Origin: Geobacteraceae bacterium
GTDB lineage: Bacteria; Desulfobacterota; Desulfuromonadia; Geobacterales; Geobacteraceae
Reading direction: 5' to 3'
DNA length: 53,620 nt
Assembly (NCBI GenBank): GCA_025356035.1
Contig: JANXYN010000172.1
Span: 1 to 53,620, forward strand
Part shown: piece after piece, positions 47,835-53,620 of the stretch
How positions within the stretch are numbered: position 1 is the first letter of the stretch
How the letters are laid out: the number at the start of each line of letters is the position of its first letter
Program-made: the position numbers and the translations under genes
Notes under the pieces: generated by a model
What the model was told of the DNA's origin: nothing
What the model saw: only the letters and a program-made list of their open reading frames with translations
The model's database searches: none

Positions 47835-48593
47835 TTACTCCGGCTGGGTCAACGCACCTTCCGCCTCATTGGAGAGGGCGCTCTCCACCAGTTCGCCATT
47901 AATTTTGGCGACGGTGCGAACGCCATACAGGTAGGTAACGCCTCGCTCCTGGCCTAGATCCTCATATTTCACCCCGGTCAGCGGAGTGCCGGTGAGTGGC
48001 TGCAACGAAAAATTGGCTTCGCTGCGCTGTTTCCGGTAGATATGGTAGCCTTCAACCTTCCCGTTGCCGGGGGGGGTGACCGGTTGCCATTCCAGCAAGA
48101 TGCTGGTGGGGGTGGAGACAGCTTTGAGGGTCGTAACATCCGGCGGGGTAACCTTCTTGCGACGCGCCCTATTGGAGGGGCCGCTTTCGATACCGTCTCT
48201 CTTCACCGAGATGGCCTTGAACTGGTAGGTTGTGTCAGTCTTGAGGTCCGCACCGATAAAGAAGAAGCGACTGTCGGAGCGGAAGGTGTCTTGCAGATAT
48301 TCGGCATCCACCGACTTTATCAGATGGTAGGCGGTTGGACATTCCTCGCAGTCCTCGGCCGGTGGGAGCACCTCACGCCGGTAGATCATGAAACCAGCCA
48401 AGTCCGGTAATGGCCTGCCGGCATCATCCTTGGTCGGTGCCGACCAGGAAATATAGAAGGCTTCCCCCCTCTGGGCGGTTTGCAAATCACCGATGGGAGC
48501 CGGCGCCATCGCCTCCGGCGGGATCAGTGCCCCCTTTTTGCCGCAGGCGGCAAGGGAGAGTATGGCAAGGAGCGTAACAAGCAGTCGTTTCAT
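47835..48593 (-). CDS. lipoprotein with LptM-like N-terminus and fibronectin type III-like repeats
   Basis: A 252-residue lipoprotein, signal MKRLLVTLLAILSLAAC. The lipidated Cys is followed by GKKGALIPPE, like the CGLKGPL motif of LptM/YifL, which lies beside dapF/lysA in other bacteria. After it come two fibronectin type III-like domains (about 35-145 and 150-245), with WSAP, YIYRR/HIYRK and YQFKAISV/YLYGVRTV patterns. A CEEC pair sits near residue 86. AAGGA precedes the ATG. An envelope role linked to LPS transport is speculation from the first 25 residues. Confidence 0.8.
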   Translation of the reverse strand: MKRLLVTLLAILSLAACGKKGALIPPEAMAPAPIGDLQTAQRGEAFYISWSAPTKDDAGRPLPDLAGFMIYRREVLPPAEDCEECPTAYHLIKSVDAEYLQDTFRSDSRFFFIGADLKTDTTYQFKAISVKRDGIESGPSNRARRKKVTPPDVTTLKAVSTPTSILLEWQPVTPPGNGKVEGYHIYRKQRSEANFSLQPLTGTPLTGVKYEDLGQERGVTYLYGVRTVAKINGELVESALSNEAEGALTQPE

Positions 48594-48641
48594 ATGGTCC
48601 TTCGTTTCGGCTAGGGTCTGGGTTCGCTACCTTTCCGACAG

Positions 48642-50018
48642 CTATTTGCCGGCCTTGCACCGCTCGATCTCGGCCTTGACCCTTGTCAGAGCGGTCCCGC
48701 CGGTGGCGCTACGGGCGTTGACGCTCGCCTCAAGGGTAATGGCGGCGAAAATATCCGGCTCGATACTATTGGAGAAGCCTTGCCATTCGGCAATGCTCAA
48801 CTCCGGCAACTCCTTTTGCTGGTCGATGCAGTAGCGAACCGCCTTTCCCACTACCTCATGGGCATCCCGGAACGGCATCCCTTTTCGCACCAGATAATCG
48901 GCTACATCGGTGGCCGTGGAGAAACCCTTGGCCGCAGCTTCCCGCATCTTGACCGGATCGATCCGCATCTCCCGGATCATGGCGGCGAAGATCTTCAGAC
49001 TCCCTTTGACGGTGTCGATGGTGTCGAACAGCGGCTCTTTATCCTCCTGCATATCCTTGTTGTAGGCAAGCGGCAACGATTTCATCACGGTGAGGAGTGC
49101 CAGCAGATTGCCGTAGACCCGGCCGGTCTTTCCCCGTACCAATTCCGGCACGTCAGGGTTTTTCTTCTGCGGCATGATCGATGAGCCGGTACAAAAGCCA
49201 TCGGAGAGCTCAATGAATTTGAACTCGCTGGTGGACCAGAGGATCAGCTCTTCGGAAAAGCGTGAAAGGTGCATCATCAGGATCGATGCGGCGGCCAGGA
49301 ATTCCACGGCAAAGTCCCGGTCAGAAACCGAATCAAGCGAATTTCTGCTTACCTCGGGGAAATCAAGGAGTTCCGCCACATACTCCCGGTCGATGGGGAA
49401 GGTGGTGCCAGCCAGGGCGCCAGCCCCGAGCGGCAGGACGTTGGTTCGCTTCAGGCAGTCCTCCATCCGCCCCTTGTCCCGCTTGAACATCTCCACATAG
49501 GCGAGCATGTGATGGGAAAAGAGGATAGGCTGGGCGGTCTGCAGGTGGGTAAAGCCCGGCATGATGACCCCCAGCTGCTTTTCGGCCTGGAACAGCAGGC
49601 TGTCGATGAGCAGGTCGAGGTAGGTGGCAATGTCGGTCAGCTCGTCGCGCATGTAGAGACGGATGTCGAGGGCTACCTGGTCGTTTCTGGAGCGGCCGGT
49701 GTGGAGACGTTTTCCCGCTTCGCCAATCTTGGCGGAGAGGCGCGCCTCGATGTTCATGTGAATGTCTTCCAGCGCCACCGAGAAGTCGAACTCACCCTTT
49801 TCGATCTGCTGCAGGATCTCCTGGAGGCCATGAACAATGGCTGCTACGTCCGCAGGGGGGATGATTCCCTGTTTCCCGAGCATCTGGGCATGGGCGATGG
49901 AGCCACGGATATCTTGATGGTAGAGTCGCTTGTCGAAACGGATCGAGGCGGTGAATTCTTCGACGAATTTGTCGGTCGGTTGGGCAAAGCGCCCCCCCCA
50001 CAGTTTGTCTTTAGCCAT
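48642..50018 (-). CDS. argH: argininosuccinate lyase
   Basis: ArgH splits argininosuccinate into arginine and fumarate. The 458 residues start [26 protein letters not shown] at ATG 50018, with AGGAG 7 bases upstream. [13 protein letters not shown] and [15 protein letters not shown] are family motifs, and [20 protein letters not shown] is the signature loop with the catalytic Ser. It follows the nitrilase-like gene and precedes the LptM-like gene on the same strand. Confidence 0.97.
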   Translation of the reverse strand: MAKDKLWGGRFAQPTDKFVEEFTASIRFDKRLYHQDIRGSIAHAQMLGKQGIIPPADVAAIVHGLQEILQQIEKGEFDFSVALEDIHMNIEARLSAKIGEAGKRLHTGRSRNDQVALDIRLYMRDELTDIATYLDLLIDSLLFQAEKQLGVIMPGFTHLQTAQPILFSHHMLAYVEMFKRDKGRMEDCLKRTNVLPLGAGALAGTTFPIDREYVAELLDFPEVSRNSLDSVSDRDFAVEFLAAASILMMHLSRFSEELILWSTSEFKFIELSDGFCTGSSIMPQKKNPDVPELVRGKTGRVYGNLLALLTVMKSLPLAYNKDMQEDKEPLFDTIDTVKGSLKIFAAMIREMRIDPVKMREAAAKGFSTATDVADYLVRKGMPFRDAHEVVGKAVRYCIDQQKELPELSIAEWQGFSNSIEPDIFAAITLEASVNARSATGGTALTRVKAEIERCKAGK

Positions 50019-50040
50019 GTTGAATCTCCTGTTTACGGGT

Positions 50041-50087
50041 GTAGGGGCGCATGGCATGCGCCCAGGGCGAACGCCGTTCTCCCCTAC
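50041..50087. repeat. GTAGGGG-type palindromic repeat before argH
   Basis: GGGCGCATG (50045-50053) pairs exactly with CATGCGCCC (50055-50063). GTAGGGG (50041-50047) pairs with CCCCTAC (50081-50087). The outer arm overlaps the stop codon of the nitrilase-like gene. A related palindrome lies at 51781-51807. Confidence 0.8.
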
Positions 50088-51247
50088 GATTCTGCCCCGA
50101 TCTCGAATCCACCGACCATCTCCTCGCCGGAAACCCGCAGCCACTTACCCTCCGGGGACCAGCGCAGGATCGCGTGGACCTTCAGCGGCACCCGCGAGGT
50201 GCGGGGGTCGAGCTCATGGTGCAGTGGCAGGTTGAAATAATACAAGCGGGTGCCGCTGCCAAAACGGAGCCGGCAGACTGGTGCGCCGTTGAAATCGTCA
50301 GTGGCAAATTCGGACAGCTGAACCGTGGCCAGTTTGTGGTGTCGGTTGATCACCACGAAGGAATTACCGAACCCCTTCTCTGTCTCCAGCCCTGCCAGCC
50401 GGGTTTCGTCCGAGCTGTTGGCAAAGACGGTGATGGTTTCTCGCACCCCCGGCAGATCCTCCAGGTATTCGCCGTAAAAGCCCCTGATTACTTCCTGGTA
50501 GGCACGGTGCTCGGGCTTCGGGTTGCACTGGATCACGAACAGTGTGTCGAGCCCTTGCCGGCTGGAAAAAAAGAGCCGGTTGGCATGGTCGATGATCTGC
50601 TTGATGTTGGAGGCGTACAGGTCCCGATAGAGGTAGTCAAGACAGATCAGTGTCATGAAATTAAAGCAGGCCGGCTTGCTCCGGAACAGGTAAAGGTGCC
50701 GGCCTCGATAAAGGTCGTGGTACTTGTCGAGAAATTCCTCACCGGAGAACGGGTGTGTCTTTGCCTCCAGAAATACCCGGAGCCTGCCGGAAGCCTCCTT
50801 GATGGCGACACAACACCAGTTTACCGGCATCTCCAGCACATCGCCGGAGTCGATATCCTTGTCGACCAGTTCCAGCGCCTCGCCGTTATCCTCGCGGAAG
50901 CGCTCCAGCAGCAACCGGTATTCTTTCAGCCGGATATGCTCCATGCCGAACATGGTGACGGTATTGGCGCGGAAGCCGGTCTCAATGACCGCCAGCAGCT
51001 GGTTAAAGCGGGCAAAAGGGACGGAGGTTTCGGGCAACATGAGGAAATGGAGCTTCTTCAGATTCCCCTCGCCGGCCGTCACCAGATCGAGGATCGACTT
51101 GACCTGCAACCACTTCTGTTCCGGGTCGACCAGGGCAAACCCTTGCTCCGAGCGGCGCAGATGATTAGGGAGCTGAGCGATGAGACAGTGGAGGTGGTGC
51201 CCCAGCGGGAATTCCAGGTTGACCTTTTTGTCGATGATCTGGACCAT
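50084..51247 (-). CDS. nitrilase-superfamily-like protein of unknown function
   Basis: A 387-residue soluble protein starting [20 protein letters not shown] at ATG 51247 (GGGG run upstream). It shows a possible carbon-nitrogen hydrolase triad in order: Glu in [12 protein letters not shown] (about 85), Lys in [13 protein letters not shown] (about 160) and Cys in [14 protein letters not shown] (about 200). Spacing and flanking hydrophobic strands resemble the nitrilase fold, though similarity is weak. It is placed between argH and a Nudix gene in the arginine cluster. Substrate and activity are unknown. Confidence 0.6.
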   Translation of the reverse strand: MVQIIDKKVNLEFPLGHHLHCLIAQLPNHLRRSEQGFALVDPEQKWLQVKSILDLVTAGEGNLKKLHFLMLPETSVPFARFNQLLAVIETGFRANTVTMFGMEHIRLKEYRLLLERFREDNGEALELVDKDIDSGDVLEMPVNWCCVAIKEASGRLRVFLEAKTHPFSGEEFLDKYHDLYRGRHLYLFRSKPACFNFMTLICLDYLYRDLYASNIKQIIDHANRLFFSSRQGLDTLFVIQCNPKPEHRAYQEVIRGFYGEYLEDLPGVRETITVFANSSDETRLAGLETEKGFGNSFVVINRHHKLATVQLSEFATDDFNGAPVCRLRFGSGTRLYYFNLPLHHELDPRTSRVPLKVHAILRWSPEGKWLRVSGEEMVGGFEIGAES

Positions 51248-51328
51248 TGAAAAACCCCGTTTGTCACTGCGACACAAAGAAAAACTCGAAACCTACGGCA
51301 ATTAACGGGAATAGAGAGCGTCAGTAGC

Positions 51329-51772
51329 TCAGATATCGGAGCTGCACAGTTCCGGGAAGATCTTGCCGAGAATGAACCTGGTGCCGTCCGGCATCTTGTA
51401 TGACGAAAGCTCAGCGCGCGGCACCCAGTGAGCTTCTGCGACCTCTTCGGCGTTGTGGTTGATGGCACAGTAGAGGGGGCGGCAGCGGTAATAGAGGATG
51501 ATGAAGTGGTCGTTCTCCTCCCCCGGGGTCAGATGCTCGAATACGTCGATCAACTCTTCAACCTCCACCTCCAGGCCAACCTCTTCCATGACCTCTCGGT
51601 GCAGCGCCTCGATGATCGGTTCGCCCAGGTCGATCTTGCCGCCGGGCATCACCCACATGTGCTGAAAGGGGGGGATGCTCCGTTTGGTCAGCAACACCCG
51701 ATCCTCGGCATCGATGATCACCGCAACCACCGAGGTGACAATATGCGCTTTTTTGAAGGTGTTTTTGGCCAT
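51329..51772 (-). CDS. Nudix hydrolase (MutT-like)
   Basis: A 147-residue Nudix protein starting MAKNTFKKAHIVTSVVAVII. The box GGKIDLGEPIIEALHREVMEEVGLEV has the complete REXXEE pattern. HMWVMPGGK gives the usual lead-in. A nucleoside diphosphate derivative is the likely substrate class. The ATG 51772 is preferred: the GTG at 51790 falls inside a palindromic repeat. No convincing ribosome site is visible for either. It lies between argG and the nitrilase-like gene. Confidence 0.87.
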   Translation of the reverse strand: MAKNTFKKAHIVTSVVAVIIDAEDRVLLTKRSIPPFQHMWVMPGGKIDLGEPIIEALHREVMEEVGLEVEVEELIDVFEHLTPGEENDHFIILYYRCRPLYCAINHNAEEVAEAHWVPRAELSSYKMPDGTRFILGKIFPELCSSDI

Positions 51773-51780
51773 AGAACAAG

Positions 51781-51807
51781 GTAGGGACACGGCAGCCGTG
51801 CCCCTAC
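51781..51807. repeat. GTAGGGA/CCCCTAC palindromic repeat
   Basis: GTAGGGACACGGC (51781-51793), one base, GCCGTGCCCCTAC (51795-51807): a 13-bp inverted repeat with one mismatch. The same GTAGGG...CCCCTAC ends occur at 50041-50087. Confidence 0.8.
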
Positions 51808-51860
51808 TGAATTTCTCCCAGAGGACAGGTGCGGCGTAGCCCCTCCGCCCCTGCCATAAC

Positions 51861-53081
51861 CTATTTCTTTTTGCCGGCCTGCATAAGGGCGCGGATCCGC
51901 AGCCGCAACGAGTTGATCTTGATAAACCCTTCGGCGTCCTTTTGGTTGAACACTTGATCCTTCTCGAAGGTGGCGAAATCCAGGTTGAACAGCGAGTCGG
52001 TGTCGGACTTGCGGCCGACGGTGCGGCAGTGCCCTTTGTAGAGCTTGATTCGCGCCACGCCGTTGACCGTCTTCTGCGATTCGTCGATGAGGGTCTGCAG
52101 CATCTCCCGTTCTGGCGAGAACCAGTAGCCGGCGTAGATCATCCGCGCGTATTCGGGGATCAGGCTGTCACGGACGCGCATCACCTCACGGTCCATGGTG
52201 ATCTGCTCCACCGCCATGTGTGCCTCGCGGAGGATGGTGCCGCCGGGGGTCTCGTAGATGCCGCGGGATTTCATCCCCACCGACCGGTTTTCCAGAAGGT
52301 CGACCCGGCCGATGCCGTGCTCGCCGCCGATGAAGTTGAGGTGGGCAAGGAGCTGGGCCGGCGTCATCTTTTCGCCGTCCACCGCCACCGCGTTGCCGTT
52401 CCTGAATTCGACCTCGACGTACTGGGGCTTGTTCGGGGCCTTCTCCGGCGCCTTGGTCAGGACGAACATGTTTTCCGGCGGAGCCGCCCAGGTGTCCTCG
52501 AGAATCCCTCCTTCGAAGGAGATGTGCAGGAGGTTGCGGTCCGACGACCAGGGGCGCTTCTTGGTGACCGGGATCGGAATGTCGTTCCGCTTGGCATAGT
52601 TGACCAGCGCCTGACGGCTGTTCAGCTTCCAGTCCCGCCAGGGGGCGATCACGGTGATGGCCGGGTTGAAGTGGTAATAGGCGAGCTCGAAACGGACCTG
52701 GTCGTTCCCCTTGCCGGTGGCGCCGTGGGAAACCGCGTCGGCGCCTTCGAGCTTGGCGATCTCCATCTGCCGTTTGGCGATCAGTGGCCGGGCAATGGAG
52801 GTGCCGAGCAGATAATGTCCCTCATAGATGGCGTTGGCACGGAACATGGGGAAGACGAAGTCGCGGGTGAACTCTTCTTTCAGGTCGTCGATGTAGACTT
52901 TGTCGGCGCCGGTGGCCAGAGCCTTGTCGCGGATCGGGGTCAGCTCGTCGCCCTGGCCCAGGTCGGCGGAGAAGGTGACTACCTGGCAGCCGTACTCGTT
53001 TTTCAGCCACTTCAGGATAATCGAGGTATCAAGTCCGCCTGAGTAAGCAAGGACGATCTTTTTCACATCTTTTTTGGCCAT
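51861..53081 (-). CDS. argG: argininosuccinate synthase
   Basis: ArgG joins citrulline and aspartate using ATP. The 406 residues start [22 protein letters not shown] at ATG 53081, with AAAGGAG 7 bases upstream. The N-type ATP pyrophosphatase PP-loop is [17 protein letters not shown]-like [15 protein letters not shown] and [23 protein letters not shown] are typical, as is [17 protein letters not shown]. It follows argF on the same strand. Confidence 0.97.
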   Translation of the reverse strand: MAKKDVKKIVLAYSGGLDTSIILKWLKNEYGCQVVTFSADLGQGDELTPIRDKALATGADKVYIDDLKEEFTRDFVFPMFRANAIYEGHYLLGTSIARPLIAKRQMEIAKLEGADAVSHGATGKGNDQVRFELAYYHFNPAITVIAPWRDWKLNSRQALVNYAKRNDIPIPVTKKRPWSSDRNLLHISFEGGILEDTWAAPPENMFVLTKAPEKAPNKPQYVEVEFRNGNAVAVDGEKMTPAQLLAHLNFIGGEHGIGRVDLLENRSVGMKSRGIYETPGGTILREAHMAVEQITMDREVMRVRDSLIPEYARMIYAGYWFSPEREMLQTLIDESQKTVNGVARIKLYKGHCRTVGRKSDTDSLFNLDFATFEKDQVFNQKDAEGFIKINSLRLRIRALMQAGKKK

Positions 53082-53164
53082 GGTACGCTCCTTTTGCAAT
53101 TAATTTATATGGTTAAGCAAACAATTGGAACACGGAGTAACGGTGCGACAGGAAACAAGCATAT

Positions 53165-53620
53165 TCAGGGTTTGCCCAGCAAAGTGGCCATGATGGCCTT
53201 CTGCACATGGAGCCGGTTTTCAGCCTCGTCCCACACCGCAGAATGGGGCCCTTCGATGACGTCGCCGCTTATTTCTTCGCCGCGGTGGGCAGGAAGGCAG
53301 TGGAGCACCATGCAGTTTCCCTTGGCCAGGTCCAGCAGCTCTTCGTTAAGTTGATAGCCTGCAAAGGCCTTCTCGCGAATCTTCTGCTCCGCCTCCTGGC
53401 CCATGCTCGCCCAGACATCGGTATTGAGGACGTCAGCATCCCTGGCTGCCTCGCGCGGGTCGGTAGTCAGAACAATCCGGGAGGTGGCTTTGGTGATAGC
53501 CCACTCCATGACCCTCTGGTCCGGCGCGTACCCCTCGGGACAGGCGAGGGTCAGATCGAAGCCGAAGATGGCGGCCGCCTCGAGCCAGGTGTTGGCCATG
53601 TTGTTGCCGTCTCCCACCCA
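53165..53620 (-). CDS. argF: ornithine carbamoyltransferase, C-terminal part (cut by window end)
   Basis: ArgF makes citrulline from ornithine and carbamoyl phosphate. Only about the last 152 residues are in the window, entering as WVGDGNNMANTW. LTTDPREAARDADVLNTDVWASMGQE and the active-site HCLPAHRGEEI, with Cys and His for ornithine, identify it. The tail ENRLHVQKAIMATLLGKP is normal. The remaining N-terminal half lies beyond base 53620. It heads the visible arg-lys run. Confidence 0.95.
   Translation of the reverse strand, partial: WVGDGNNMANTWLEAAAIFGFDLTLACPEGYAPDQRVMEWAITKATSRIVLTTDPREAARDADVLNTDVWASMGQEAEQKIREKAFAGYQLNEELLDLAKGNCMVLHCLPAHRGEEISGDVIEGPHSAVWDEAENRLHVQKAIMATLLGKP

Overview
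The window looks like a chromosomal segment of a Geobacter-type bacterium (Desulfuromonadales/Geobacteraceae) that spans or flanks the replication origin. This placement is inferred from gene content and protein style: an argF-argG-argH-lysA-dapA-dapB-dapL block using the DapL lysine route, many hybrid histidine kinases, and a candidate selenoprotein. No search could be run.

Layout. (1) 1-1.9 kb: the end of an IS3-family element next to a complete IS110-family transposase whose 240-nt upstream region is structured and may encode the bridge RNA. (2) 2.1-4.7 kb: a membrane site-2-type metalloprotease, a YbgC-like thioesterase and a glycine-zipper lipoprotein. (3) 4.7-11.1 kb, leftward: rpmH-rnpA-yidD-yidC-mnmE-mnmG-rsmG, with rpmH only 49 codons and a plausible promoter. 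jag and parAB, often found in or after this cluster, are absent from it. (4) 11.1-20.2 kb, rightward: dnaA-dnaN-recF-gyrB-gyrA, with DnaA-box-like 9-mers before dnaA and between dnaA and dnaN. (5) 20.2-31.5 kb: a HEAT-like protein, gpsA, four consecutive two-component proteins (one histidine kinase with an altered G1 box, two response-regulator/kinase hybrids, one stand-alone receiver) and an ABC-2 exporter pair. (6) 31.6-36.2 kb, leftward: DUF1847, DUF2288, msrA, truC-like, Nudix, yceH and a secreted CAP protein. (7) 36.5-42.9 kb: an exported glutaredoxin-like protein whose redox motif reads U-P-Y-C across an in-frame UGA (probable selenoprotein), a SlyD-like isomerase with a Cys/Asp repeat insertion, a dihydrouridine synthase, DUF3820, a likely terminator-ended small RNA, an SrkA-like kinase, a Mip-like FKBP, a 34-residue lysine-rich protein and a duplicated-domain lipoprotein. 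(8) 43.0-53.6 kb, leftward: argF (cut by the window end), argG, a Nudix protein, a nitrilase-like protein, argH, an LptM-like/FN3 lipoprotein, lysA, dapA, dapB and dapL, closed by a perfect 18-bp terminator hairpin.

How the parts work together. The two divergent operons around 11.1 kb supply chromosome replication, tRNA wobble-uridine modification (MnmE/MnmG), RNase P protein and membrane-protein insertion. The right-hand cluster makes arginine from ornithine and lysine/meso-diaminopimelate from aspartate semialdehyde. The 36.5-41.2 kb stretch is rich in folding and thiol-redox proteins (Sec glutaredoxin, two FKBP-type isomerases). Intergenic spaces carry many palindromic repeat families, including a mini-element with 18-bp terminal inverted repeats present twice in opposite orientation.

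The most notable observations are the UGA-containing glutaredoxin gene missed by ordinary ORF calling, the multi-hairpin RNA candidate at 39.04-39.24 kb, the metal-binding-like insertion in SlyD, the nitrilase-like protein inside the arginine genes, and the IS110 bridge-RNA candidate.
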